Positions 9,493-18,592 of a DNA stretch of 64,000 nucleotides are shown here, piece by piece; positions within the stretch are counted from its first letter, which is position 1, and each line of letters starts with the position of its first letter. The position numbers were made by a program, and so were the translations under genes. The stretch is from M3 sp045133615. Its GTDB lineage: Bacteria; Bacteroidota; Bacteroidia; Bacteroidales; Muribaculaceae. The notes beneath the pieces are model-generated. The model ran no database searches, was not told the DNA's origin, and worked only from the letters and a program-made list of their open reading frames with translations. The stretch is taken from assembly GCA_045133615.1 (NCBI GenBank), contig JBGUUQ010000103.1, positions 10,375-74,374 on the forward strand. The letters are read 5' to 3'.

Positions 9493-10131
9493 ATGTCGTC
9501 GCCATTGGTAAGATATGCTGACAAGACGCTTTTATTGCGTCCGGCTTACTGCGGTTCAATCGATTACTATGCTTTGATGGCTGCATACGCCAATGTGACG
9601 GTTGATTATGGAGCACGATTCAATAAACGACTGAAGGATACTCATCGTTTTTCGATATTGGGAACGGGGGGTGTGCATGAATTGACTGCACCGCTTGAAA
9701 ATGTGGCAGGAATGTCGCAAAAGCCTTGGGGAGAAATCAGATTGTCGCGTCATGGTGAATGGTGGCGTCTTCATTGGGCTGCTATCTATTCGGCATATGG
9801 GCGAACACCGTTTTTTGAGTTTTACGAGGATGATTTCAAGGAGATTTTCTCCCATCCGTCGGAAAGCCTACAGGATTTTAATATGGCAATAGATGCGGCA
9901 GTGAGGGGAATTTTGGATATTCCGGCTCCACGCACGAATGCGGTAGGGATTTCAGGCGAAGTGGTGGATTTGCGTACGGTTGATGTTCCCAAACTTTCAG
10001 CAGCAAAATATTATCAAGTATGGAGTTCCCGCCATGGGTTCACACCCCATCTGAGTGTGCTTGATTTAATATTCAATATGGGTCCTGAAGCACCTTTAAT
10101 CTTACATGAAATATTGAAAGAATCGATATAA
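9493..10131 (+). CDS. WbqC-like family protein
   Basis: A 212-residue soluble protein beginning LLRPAYCGSIDYY, with the family-type core FNKRLKDTHRFSILG and later WRLHWAAIYSAYGRTPFFEFYEDDF. WbqC-like proteins are often found beside glycan genes, and in Bacteroidales one commonly follows lepB. The biochemical role is not established. It starts 8 bases after the lepB stop and is probably co-transcribed with it. Confidence 0.8.
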   Translation: MSSPLVRYADKTLLLRPAYCGSIDYYALMAAYANVTVDYGARFNKRLKDTHRFSILGTGGVHELTAPLENVAGMSQKPWGEIRLSRHGEWWRLHWAAIYSAYGRTPFFEFYEDDFKEIFSHPSESLQDFNMAIDAAVRGILDIPAPRTNAVGISGEVVDLRTVDVPKLSAAKYYQVWSSRHGFTPHLSVLDLIFNMGPEAPLILHEILKESI

Positions 10132-10144
10132 ATTCCTATCTTTG
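10114..10144 (+). promoter_or_regulatory. Promoter of the sirtuin gene
   Basis: TTG at 10114-10116 is followed after 20 bases by TATCTTTG at 10137-10144, a full match to the Bacteroidota -7 element. The -33 part lies inside the 3' end of the WbqC-like gene. Confidence 0.6.
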
Positions 10145-10192
10145 TTAATGGGTTGTCCGGAGGTCGGACGGCATGAATAATACAAGGATATT

Positions 10193-10885
10193 ATGGAAAA
10201 TAGAAGAAAAAAATTGGTTGTGTCGACAGGCGCCGGCATGAGTGCGGAGAGTGGAATTTCGACATTTAGAGACAGTGGCGGTCTGTGGGAGAATTATCCT
10301 GTGATGGATGTAGCAAGTCATGACGGTTTTTTAAGAAATCCGGAGCTTGTGCACCGCTTTTACAATGAGCGAAGAAAGCAACTTGTAGAAGTGCAACCTA
10401 ATGCCGGACATCGCGGACTTGTGGAGTTGGAACAATGGTTTGATACATGTGTGATAACACAAAATGTGGATGATTTGCATGAACGAGCCGGCAGCAGTAG
10501 AGTTTTGCATCTTCACGGGGAGTTGATGAAGGTTCGCTCGATGCGCGACGAAAATAAGGTGTTTACTCTTACACCACCGAATCTTGAGACAACACCGGAA
10601 ACGATAATAGAGGGAGATCATGTGCGTCCTCACATAGTATTTTTTCAGGAGGCTGTTCCGATGATAGAGCCGGCAATAGAGTGTGTGCAAGAGGCTGATA
10701 TATATGTTGTTATAGGGACATCTCTTGTGGTGTATCCGGCAGCCGGATTGATGCATTATTTGCGTCCCGGAACGGAGGTTTACTATATCGATCCAAATCC
10801 GGCAGAGGTGCCGTCGTGGGTGAATGTAATGAAGATGGGGGCATCAGAGGGAGTGGCACGATTGATAGAGATTTTACACGGATAG
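10193..10885 (+). CDS. cobB: NAD-dependent protein deacylase (sirtuin, CobB-like)
   Basis: Sir2 family enzyme of 230 residues. The motifs are STGAGMSAESGISTFRD (NAD binding), TQNVDDLHERAGS with its conserved Asn/Asp, the catalytic histidine in LHGEL, and GTSLVVYPAAG near the end. The four zinc-binding cysteines of classical sirtuins are absent between LHGEL and the HIVFFQEAVP segment, as in some other short bacterial sirtuins. The family FGE motif reads FQE here, a small departure. The gene is the last one before the dcw cluster and has its own promoter. Confidence 0.92.
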   Translation: MENRRKKLVVSTGAGMSAESGISTFRDSGGLWENYPVMDVASHDGFLRNPELVHRFYNERRKQLVEVQPNAGHRGLVELEQWFDTCVITQNVDDLHERAGSSRVLHLHGELMKVRSMRDENKVFTLTPPNLETTPETIIEGDHVRPHIVFFQEAVPMIEPAIECVQEADIYVVIGTSLVVYPAAGLMHYLRPGTEVYYIDPNPAEVPSWVNVMKMGASEGVARLIEILHG

Positions 10886-11030
10886 TTTACATTTGCAAAT
10901 CAACGGAATAGCAAACAAAAAGTCGCTGAAAACCGCTCATAAAGCGGGAGTTGGCGAGAGGGTAAGTTTTGTTATAAATTTTTCTGAAAAAAATAGCAAT
11001 TTAGTTATGTAAATTTTGAGGGATATTTGC

Positions 11031-11059
11031 TAACTTTACAACGTGTAATATATTACACG
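11031..11059 (+). promoter_or_regulatory. dcw operon promoter -7 element and overlapping 18-bp palindrome
   Basis: TAACTTTA at 11031-11038 resembles the TAnnTTTG element. I do not see a well-placed -33 TTTG. From 11042 to 11059 there is a perfect palindrome, CGTGTAATA followed by its exact complement, placed where transcription should begin. It ends 22 bases before the rsmH ATG. It looks like an operator for a dimeric regulator, or a leader hairpin. A small hairpin (CCGCT / AGCGG, 10933-10947) in the same gap may end sirtuin transcription. Confidence 0.5.
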
Positions 11060-11081
11060 CCCAAAAACGGCATATCCCATT

Positions 11082-11990
11082 ATGACAGAAGAAGTTTATC
11101 ATATCCCCGCACTGCTTGAGGAGTGTATGGACGGCCTATCGATAGAGCCGTCGGGAACGTATGTTGACGCTACATTCGGTGGGGGCGGACATTCCCGTGC
11201 CATCATAGAGCGTCTCGGCGACGACGGACATCTGTATTCTTTCGATCAAGATGAGGATGCTATGAGAAATGCCATCGATGACCGGAGGTTTACGTTTGTA
11301 CACAGTAATTTCCGCTATTTGAGCAATTTTATGCGATATTACGGCGTAGAGGAGGTGGATGGCATATTGGCCGACCTCGGAGTGTCGTTTCATCATTTCG
11401 ATGACAAAGAGCGCGGTTTTTCGTTCAGATGGGAGGGAGCATTGGATATGCGTATGAATCGCAAGGCGACACGTACGGCGGCTTGGATTCTTGCCAACTA
11501 CACAGAGGAGCAGATTGCCGATGTGCTATATCTGTACGGAGAATTGCGTGTGGCTCGAAAGATTGCTTCTGCAATAGTGAAAGCACGAAGTGACAGCGAA
11601 ATTGATACAGTGGAACGATTGCTCGAAGTAATCAAGCCGTATATCAATCCCAAACAGGAGAAGAAGGAATTGGCACAAGTGTTTCAGGCATTGCGCATAG
11701 AGGTGAACGATGAAATAGGGGCGTTGCGAAATTTGCTCGAACAGTCGCTGAAAGTGTTGAAGCCGGGAGGAAATTTGGTAATCATCACTTATCATTCTCT
11801 TGAAGATAGGTTGGTAAAGAATTTTATGCGCACCGGAAATCTTAACGGAGATGAGGCAAAGGACTTTTTCGGTCGCAATCTGTCGCCGTTGAAGTTGGTC
11901 AACAGCAAGCCTATAGTACCAAGCGACGAAGAGGTGGCACGTAATCCGCGTTCTCGCAGCGCAAAGTTACGCATAGCAAAGAAGTTGTAG
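11082..11990 (+). CDS. rsmH: 16S rRNA (cytosine1402-N4)-methyltransferase RsmH (MraW)
   Basis: Methylates C1402 of 16S rRNA using SAM and is the first gene of this dcw cluster. The 302-residue protein starts with HIPALLEE, has VDATFGGGGHSRAI as SAM-binding loop, and ends with NPRSRSAKLRIAKK, all characteristic. In many bacteria, mraZ precedes this gene. Here none is found and a palindrome takes its place. Confidence 0.96.
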   Translation: MTEEVYHIPALLEECMDGLSIEPSGTYVDATFGGGGHSRAIIERLGDDGHLYSFDQDEDAMRNAIDDRRFTFVHSNFRYLSNFMRYYGVEEVDGILADLGVSFHHFDDKERGFSFRWEGALDMRMNRKATRTAAWILANYTEEQIADVLYLYGELRVARKIASAIVKARSDSEIDTVERLLEVIKPYINPKQEKKELAQVFQALRIEVNDEIGALRNLLEQSLKVLKPGGNLVIITYHSLEDRLVKNFMRTGNLNGDEAKDFFGRNLSPLKLVNSKPIVPSDEEVARNPRSRSAKLRIAKKL

Positions 11991-12012
11991 AAGTAAAAAA
12001 ATCAATATTGTC

Positions 12013-12372
12013 ATGGCAAAGGAAAAGACACAGGAAAAAGAAAAATCGCAAAAGCGTGATTCGCTTTTGCTATCGGCACTTCGCGGCAAATTGCTGTCGA
12101 GCGATTTTCTTTTTCGTAATGCCGGATATATATTGCTTGTCGTGGCGATGATATTGATGTATATAACGAACCGATATGAGTGTCTGACTTGCATGGAGGA
12201 TATACGCCGTCTTAACCGCGAACTTGAAATCGTGGAAACGGAGCGAGTGAGAGTTCGCAGCATGTATATGAGCCGCATACGCGAATCGTCGATGCAGCAA
12301 CTTGTAGATACGATGCATCTGAATCTTAAAGTACAGGATTGTCCACCATATAAAATCACAATTGAACGATGA
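12013..12372 (+). CDS. ftsL: FtsL-like cell division protein
   Basis: Small bitopic protein of 119 residues. It has a charged lysine-rich N terminus, one transmembrane helix at about 36-53, then a helical periplasmic part (LNRELEIVETERVRVRS) suited to a coiled coil. FtsL normally pairs with FtsB and FtsQ and activates FtsWI. Identification is based on size, topology and position between rsmH and ftsI. The stop overlaps the ftsI start by 4 bases (ATGA), suggesting coupled translation. Confidence 0.87.
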   Translation: MAKEKTQEKEKSQKRDSLLLSALRGKLLSSDFLFRNAGYILLVVAMILMYITNRYECLTCMEDIRRLNRELEIVETERVRVRSMYMSRIRESSMQQLVDTMHLNLKVQDCPPYKITIER

Positions 12373-14450
12373 AAAAGGCCAATAAGCGACTGATATTATT
12401 CCGCTACTCGATTATCATAGTGTTCATATTGTTGTTTGCGGGAGCTATCATTTATAAAATATTTGATACGACTGTTATTTCGGCTGAAAAATGGAATGAA
12501 AAGGCTGAGAGAGAATTGTCGCGTATAGATACGATAGCCCCTGAACGTGGAGATATTCTTGCGGCAAACGGGAGTATTCTGGCTACGAATCTGAGGTATT
12601 ATCATATTCGTATGGACTACCGAAGCGAGAAGTTTATGGCAGATACCCTCCGTCGCTATGCAGATGCTTTGGGCGATTCGATGCATAAGTATTTCGGACG
12701 TCGTTCGAGCAAGGAGTGGACAGAGAAGCTGTTGAAGCCGCTTGAGATAGACAAAAAGAAGCGACCGCGCAATTATACTCTGTTGAAAAATATTTCGTAT
12801 GCCGATGTGGTGCGTCTGCGTACGTTTCCGTTTTTTAAGATTAAAAATTCCAATCGTAACGGATTGGTAGTGGAAACGAGTGTGAGACGTGTAAACCCTT
12901 ACGGTGACATGGCTCGCAGAAGTATAGGTCGCGTAGGGGAGTTGAGCAATGGAGAAAAGCATGGGGTTTCGGGGCTTGAAAAGGCTTTGGACTCGTTGCT
13001 TTACGGTCAGCCCGGCGTGGCAAAGAAGGTGCCTCTGACCAAGGATATTGTGAATTGGACCGATATACCTCCGGTGAATGGATATAATATCAAGACTACG
13101 ATTGACATCAATATGCAGGATATCGTGGAGAATGAACTTAACGAGATTCTTGAATATTGCAATGCCGATTGGGGTGTAGCGGTATTGATGGAGGTGGCAA
13201 CAGGAGATATAAAGGCTATTTCCAATCTTGAACGTCCGGAAGGGGGCGGTGATTTTATCGAAGGGATGAATCGTGCCGTGTTGGGATTTGAACCTGGTTC
13301 GGTGGTAAAAACGCTTTCGATGATGATTGCTGTCGAAGATGGTCTTGTAAGGAATATGGATTCGGTGTTGACCATCGGGCGTAATTTTCCATACGCCGGC
13401 GGTCGACCTATTACGGACTCACACTTTAATGCAACACTGAAGGTGAAGGAGGTGATAGAGCAGTCGTCGAATATCGGAATGGCACGTATAATTACTAAAT
13501 ATTACGGCTCGAATCCCGGAGCGTTTTATTCTCGATTGAAACGACTCGGATTTCTTGAACCGATGCATACGGGTATTGCCGGTGAGCGCGTGCCTCGAAT
13601 AGACTCAGTCCCATCCAACAGAGGCGGACAGATTTCGCTGTCGAGAATGTGTTACGGATACTCTACGGAGATACCGCCATTGTCAACTCTTGCGATATAT
13701 AATGCCATAGCAAATGATGGCAGATATGTGCGCCCACGTCTGTTTAAAGAGTTGATAGCCGAAGGGGTGGATTCGGTGTTGCCGGTCACTTATATCCGAG
13801 ACAGAGCGTGCAGCTCGAAGACAGCGGAAATAATGCGCGATATGCTCAAAGCTGTAGTATGGGGCGATCACGGGACCGGACGACGTCTACGCGATGAACG
13901 AGTGCCAATAGCCGGAAAGACTGGAACGTGCTATATGATTGAAAACGGAGGCTACAATACGTCGAAGAAACGATTGGCTTTTTGTGGCTTTTTCCCTGCC
14001 GACAAGCCATTGTATTCATGTATAGTGCTGACGGCAAATCCAAAGCAAAATGCATTTGGCGCGGGTAGCACAAGTGGCATGGTGCTGAAAAATATTGCGC
14101 TGAAAATGTATTCGCGCGGTATGCTTGGCAATCATTCGGATTATAAATCGGAACCTCAAAGCAAAGAGAATGTTCCTACGCTATATGCGTCGTCGAACGC
14201 TGAACGGTATAAAAAGGTTAAGTCGAATCTCGGACTTTCGCGCATCATAAGATTTGATGCGCCGGCAGATACATTGAACGGCGGAGTGCCTAAGGTGATA
14301 GGTCTCGGACTTCGCGATGCCGTGGCTCGAATGGAATCGGCGGGAATCAATGTGTCGTTCAACGGGTCGGGATATGTGATAGCACAATCTCTGACACCCG
14401 GAGCTGCTTACCGTCAAGGAGATAAAGTGATGCTGACTCTCATAGAATAA
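12369..14450 (+). CDS. ftsI: Division-specific transpeptidase FtsI (PBP3-type) with PASTA domain
   Basis: Septal peptidoglycan transpeptidase of 693 residues. It has one N-terminal membrane anchor (about 10-28), a dimerisation domain (IAPERGDILAANGSILA), and a transpeptidase domain with SVVK at 311-314 (catalytic Ser311), the SSN box in IEQSSNIGM, and KTG at 517-519. The last 60 or so residues (VPKVIGLGLRDAVARMESAG) form one PASTA domain. The gene overlaps ftsL and is followed after 11 bases by murE. Confidence 0.95.
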   Translation: MKKANKRLILFRYSIIIVFILLFAGAIIYKIFDTTVISAEKWNEKAERELSRIDTIAPERGDILAANGSILATNLRYYHIRMDYRSEKFMADTLRRYADALGDSMHKYFGRRSSKEWTEKLLKPLEIDKKKRPRNYTLLKNISYADVVRLRTFPFFKIKNSNRNGLVVETSVRRVNPYGDMARRSIGRVGELSNGEKHGVSGLEKALDSLLYGQPGVAKKVPLTKDIVNWTDIPPVNGYNIKTTIDINMQDIVENELNEILEYCNADWGVAVLMEVATGDIKAISNLERPEGGGDFIEGMNRAVLGFEPGSVVKTLSMMIAVEDGLVRNMDSVLTIGRNFPYAGGRPITDSHFNATLKVKEVIEQSSNIGMARIITKYYGSNPGAFYSRLKRLGFLEPMHTGIAGERVPRIDSVPSNRGGQISLSRMCYGYSTEIPPLSTLAIYNAIANDGRYVRPRLFKELIAEGVDSVLPVTYIRDRACSSKTAEIMRDMLKAVVWGDHGTGRRLRDERVPIAGKTGTCYMIENGGYNTSKKRLAFCGFFPADKPLYSCIVLTANPKQNAFGAGSTSGMVLKNIALKMYSRGMLGNHSDYKSEPQSKENVPTLYASSNAERYKKVKSNLGLSRIIRFDAPADTLNGGVPKVIGLGLRDAVARMESAGINVSFNGSGYVIAQSLTPGAAYRQGDKVMLTLIE

Positions 14451-14461
14451 TTCGTATCGAT

Positions 14462-15922
14462 ATGAAGAAACAACTTTCGCAATTACTTTCGGCAATTAAG
14501 GTCGAAGAAATCATAGGATTATCGGATAGAACGATAACGTCGCTTGAAAGCGATTCACGCAAGGTGCAAACCGGCTCGATGTTTGTGGCTGTCAGAGGCG
14601 TGAATGTAGACGGGCACTCTTTTATTCCGTTGTTGCAGTACAGCGGAGTGGCTGCCATTGTGTGTGAGGAATTTCCCGATGTGATAGAGCGTTCGATTAC
14701 ATACATAAAGGTGCATAACACGGCTGTTGCATTGGGACAACTTGCGTCGGAATGGTGGGATAATCCTTCGCGTAAGTTGAAGCTTGTGGGTGTGACCGGT
14801 ACAAACGGAAAGACTACGACCGCCACGCTTATCTATGAGATGGCTCGATTGATGGGTTTTAAAGCGGGATTGCTTTCGACTGTGTGCAATTATATCGATA
14901 CAGAGGCAGTGCCTGCCACTCAGACAACCCCCGACCCACTCACGCTTAATGAATTGCTTGCGCGGATGGTGAGTGTAGGATGCAGCTATGCGGCGATGGA
15001 GGTAAGTTCACACGCGGCTCATCAACATCGTATTGCCGGATTGGAATTTGCGGGTGGTGTTTTCTCGAATCTGACTCGCGACCATTTGGACTATCATAAG
15101 ACGGTAGATGCTTATTTACAGGCAAAAAAATCGTTTTTCGACGGGTTGACATCGTTGGCTTTTGCGTTGACGAACATCGATGACCGTTCGGGAGAGGTAA
15201 TGCTTCAAAATACGTCGGCAAAAAAATGCGGCTATTCGCTTCGTACGCAAGCCGATTTTATGGGGCGTGTGCTTGAAAGCCGATTGGATGGTACGTTGAT
15301 GACGTTTAATTCCCAAGAGGTGGAGGTGCAATTCACCGGATTGTTCAATGCATATAATCTGCTTGCCGTGTATGGCGCTTCGATTCTTTTAGGATGGGAT
15401 AAGGAGCAGGTGCTTATAAATATGAGCCGATTGGTACCGGTAGCCGGTCGATTCCAAGCATTCCATTCTCCTACGGGAGCCACGGCTATCGTGGACTATG
15501 CCCATACTCCTGATGCGGTAATCAATGTGTTGAATGCCATTCGTGAGATAGTAGGGAATAAAGGCTCTATCATAACGGTGGTGGGTGCCGGCGGCAATCG
15601 TGACAAGGGCAAGCGTCCCATTATGGCCAAAGAGGCAGCTTTGCGTAGTGACCGATTGATACTAACGTCGGATAATCCTCGCAATGAGGAACCTGCCGAC
15701 ATACTCCGCGATATGGAGGCTGGATTGGACAGCGAGGCTCGCAAAAAGACTCTGAGCATAGCGGACCGTCGTGAAGCAATTCGCACAGCGGCAGCTCTTG
15801 CACAGCCAGGCGATGTGATACTTATCGCCGGCAAGGGTCATGAGGACTATCAGGAAATTAAAGGGGTGAAACATCATTTTGATGATCGCGAGGTGGTGAA
15901 AGAGGTGTTTGCCGCTCAGTAA
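14462..15922 (+). CDS. murE: UDP-MurNAc-L-Ala-D-Glu:meso-DAP ligase
   Basis: Adds the third residue of the peptidoglycan stem peptide. The 486-residue protein has the ATP-binding GTNGKTTTATL motif. The DNPR motif at about residues 404-407 marks ligases that use meso-diaminopimelate rather than lysine. This fits dapB in the same window and a Gram-negative wall. Confidence 0.96.
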   Translation: MKKQLSQLLSAIKVEEIIGLSDRTITSLESDSRKVQTGSMFVAVRGVNVDGHSFIPLLQYSGVAAIVCEEFPDVIERSITYIKVHNTAVALGQLASEWWDNPSRKLKLVGVTGTNGKTTTATLIYEMARLMGFKAGLLSTVCNYIDTEAVPATQTTPDPLTLNELLARMVSVGCSYAAMEVSSHAAHQHRIAGLEFAGGVFSNLTRDHLDYHKTVDAYLQAKKSFFDGLTSLAFALTNIDDRSGEVMLQNTSAKKCGYSLRTQADFMGRVLESRLDGTLMTFNSQEVEVQFTGLFNAYNLLAVYGASILLGWDKEQVLINMSRLVPVAGRFQAFHSPTGATAIVDYAHTPDAVINVLNAIREIVGNKGSIITVVGAGGNRDKGKRPIMAKEAALRSDRLILTSDNPRNEEPADILRDMEAGLDSEARKKTLSIADRREAIRTAAALAQPGDVILIAGKGHEDYQEIKGVKHHFDDREVVKEVFAAQ

Positions 15923-15949
15923 TAAACGGAATTATCACAGACTTGTAAG

Positions 15950-17212
15950 ATGCTATATTATTTATTTGGATTATTAGATGACATCAACTTTCCCGGTGCA
16001 CGATTGATGGATTATATCACGTTTCGCTCCGGGGCGGCACTTATTTTATCGTTGTTTATAGCAACGGTGATAGGTCGTCGCATAATCAATCGATTGCAGT
16101 TGATGCAGGTAGGCGAAATCGTTCGCGACCTTGGATTGGAGGGACAAATGAAGAAAACCGGAACTCCGACGATGGGTGGAATAATCATTATTATTTCGAT
16201 TTTGATACCGTGTCTGCTTGTGGGTAATTTAAGCAATATATATATGTTGCTTATGGTTATTTCCACTATATGGCTTGGAACACTCGGCTTTCTCGATGAT
16301 TGGATTAAGGTGGCTCGCAAGGATAAAGAGGGGCTAAAGGGAAAGTTTAAAATCGTAGGTCAGGTAGGTTTGGGCCTTATAGTCGGAGTGACGATGTATA
16401 TGAGTCCGGATATAGTGATAAGAGAGAATATCGAGGTGGAAAATGTGCAGAATCATGAAATCACCATCGATTACAAATCTGAAAATGTGAAGTCGACGCA
16501 GACTACAATTCCGTTTGTGAAAAGCAATAATTTCGATTATGCCTATCTGACTCAATGGATGGGCGATAATGCTCAGGCCGGCGGATGGCTTCTGTTTATT
16601 CTTGTCACAATATTCGTAGTGACAGCCACTTCAAACGGAGCGAATCTCACCGACGGACTTGACGGACTTGCTACGGGAACATCGGCGATAATAGGTGTGG
16701 CACTTATTATCATGGCATATCTCGGCGGCAATATTATATATTCGTCGTATCTGAATATAATGTATATACCCGGCAGTGAAGAGCTTGTGGTCTATATGGC
16801 GGCTTTTATCGGTGCATTAATCGGATTTCTGTGGTACAACGCTTATCCGGCGCAGGTGTTTATGGGAGATACGGGCAGTCTTACCATCGGAGGTATCATA
16901 GCTGTGTTTGCCATACTTATCCGTAAGGAATTGCTTATACCGGTGCTTTGTGCCATCTTCTTCGTAGAGGACCTTTCAGTGATAGTGCAGACGATATATT
17001 TCAAATACACGAAGCGACGCTATGGAGTGGGACGACGAGTGTTTAAAATGAGTCCGTTGCACCACCATTTTCAGAAACCGGGCAACAGCGGAATAGATGC
17101 GTTGATACAGAAGCCGTATAATCCGGTGCCTGAATCGAAAATCGTGATGCGATTCTGGATTATCGGAATATTTCTTGCTGTGATTACTTTTGTGACTTTA
17201 AAGATAAGATAA
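15950..17212 (+). CDS. mraY: Phospho-MurNAc-pentapeptide transferase MraY
   Basis: Integral membrane enzyme that transfers phospho-MurNAc-pentapeptide to undecaprenyl phosphate, giving lipid I. The 420-residue protein has many membrane helices. Its motifs are GFLDDWIK (catalytic Asp pair), ATSNGANLTDGLDGLA and MSPLHHHFQ. It is longer than the roughly 360 residues of E. coli MraY because of a soluble insertion of about 60 residues around 150-200 (rich in VENVQNHE- and KSENVKST-type sequence), as is usual in Bacteroidota. Confidence 0.96.
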   Translation: MLYYLFGLLDDINFPGARLMDYITFRSGAALILSLFIATVIGRRIINRLQLMQVGEIVRDLGLEGQMKKTGTPTMGGIIIIISILIPCLLVGNLSNIYMLLMVISTIWLGTLGFLDDWIKVARKDKEGLKGKFKIVGQVGLGLIVGVTMYMSPDIVIRENIEVENVQNHEITIDYKSENVKSTQTTIPFVKSNNFDYAYLTQWMGDNAQAGGWLLFILVTIFVVTATSNGANLTDGLDGLATGTSAIIGVALIIMAYLGGNIIYSSYLNIMYIPGSEELVVYMAAFIGALIGFLWYNAYPAQVFMGDTGSLTIGGIIAVFAILIRKELLIPVLCAIFFVEDLSVIVQTIYFKYTKRRYGVGRRVFKMSPLHHHFQKPGNSGIDALIQKPYNPVPESKIVMRFWIIGIFLAVITFVTLKIR

Positions 17213-17219
17213 AAATAAG

Positions 17220-18569
17220 ATGGAAAAGAAAAGATTGGTGGTACTCGGCGGAGGAGAAAGTGGCGTTGGTGCCGCTATACTTGGAAAAGTGATGGGAATG
17301 GATGTGTTCCTTTCCGACATGGGTACCATATCAGATAAATATCGCACGATGCTCAATGATGAGGGTATCGAGTGGGAGGACGGACAACACACCGAGGAGC
17401 GTATTCTTATGGCCGACGAGGTGGTGAAGAGTCCCGGAATACCGCCCACAGCACCGATAATGCAGCGCATTGCATCGAAAAATATCCCTGTGATAAGCGA
17501 AATAGAACTCGCCGGACGATATACAGAAGCCAAAATGGTGTGTATCACCGGTAGCAACGGAAAGACAACCACAACGTTGCTTATCTATCATATCCTTAAG
17601 GATGCGGGATTGAATGTGGGTCTTGCAGGGAATGTAGGTCGCAGTCTTGCTCTTCAGGTGGCACGCGAGCATCATGATGTGTATGTGATAGAGTTGAGCA
17701 GTTTTCAACTTGAAAACATGTATGACTTCAAAGCGAATGTGGCTGTGATGCTCAATATTACGCCCGACCATATGGACCGCTATGACTATAAGATGCAAAA
17801 CTATGTGGATGCGAAGTTCCGAATAATTCGCAATCAGACTCATAATGATGCGTTTGTGTTCTGGCAAGATGACCCTATAATCACGGCACAACTTCGCAAC
17901 ATACACACGGAGGCTACGTTGTATCCTTTCGCTGAAAAGTTGGAGGAGAACAGCGCTGCATATATAGATGCGGAGAATGAATTGGTAATCAACACTCCCG
18001 ATACATCGATACGAATGCCTCGCGCCGATCTTTCGCTCAATGGTCTGCACAATCTGTATAATTCGATGGCAGCCGGTATTTCGGCGTGTCTGTTGGATGT
18101 AAGAAAAGAGGATATACGCCGTTCGCTCGGAGACTTCGAAGGTGTGGAACATCGCTTGGAGTATGTGGCAACTGTGGATGGAGTGCGTTATATCAATGAC
18201 TCTAAGGCTACAAATGTCAACTCTTGCTGGTATGCACTCGAAAGTATGCCTCACAATACCATTCTAATCCTTGGCGGAAAGGATAAAGGCAATGATTATA
18301 CGGAAATCGAACCGCTTGTCAAGGAAAAGGTGAAGGCGATAGTGTGTATGGGAAAAGATAATGCGAAGTTGATGGATTTCTTCACCGGAAAGGTGTCGGA
18401 AATCAGAGATACACATTCCCTCGATGATGCAATCAAGGCTTGTAGAGAACTTGCCGTAGAGGGTGATACGGTGTTGCTTTCACCTTGTTGTGCAAGTTTT
18501 GATTTGTTTACCAGCTATGAAAATCGCGGTGAACTTTTCAAGGCAGCAGTAAAAGCATTGAAGGATTAA
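17220..18569 (+). CDS. murD: UDP-MurNAc-L-Ala:D-Glu ligase
   Basis: Adds D-glutamate to UDP-MurNAc-L-Ala in the cytoplasm. The 449-residue protein has the GSNGKTTTTLL ATP-binding motif, ELSSFQLENM and INDSKATN segments typical of MurD, and a C-terminal SPCCASFDLFTSYENRG motif. It starts 7 bases after mraY. Confidence 0.96.
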   Translation: MEKKRLVVLGGGESGVGAAILGKVMGMDVFLSDMGTISDKYRTMLNDEGIEWEDGQHTEERILMADEVVKSPGIPPTAPIMQRIASKNIPVISEIELAGRYTEAKMVCITGSNGKTTTTLLIYHILKDAGLNVGLAGNVGRSLALQVAREHHDVYVIELSSFQLENMYDFKANVAVMLNITPDHMDRYDYKMQNYVDAKFRIIRNQTHNDAFVFWQDDPIITAQLRNIHTEATLYPFAEKLEENSAAYIDAENELVINTPDTSIRMPRADLSLNGLHNLYNSMAAGISACLLDVRKEDIRRSLGDFEGVEHRLEYVATVDGVRYINDSKATNVNSCWYALESMPHNTILILGGKDKGNDYTEIEPLVKEKVKAIVCMGKDNAKLMDFFTGKVSEIRDTHSLDDAIKACRELAVEGDTVLLSPCCASFDLFTSYENRGELFKAAVKALKD

Positions 18570-18592
18570 TCACATATAACGCAAAAAAGACC

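Noticed and set aside
10886..11081. A tRNA or small RNA gene in the gap before rsmH
   Set aside because: No cloverleaf or conserved tRNA arm sequences can be made from it.
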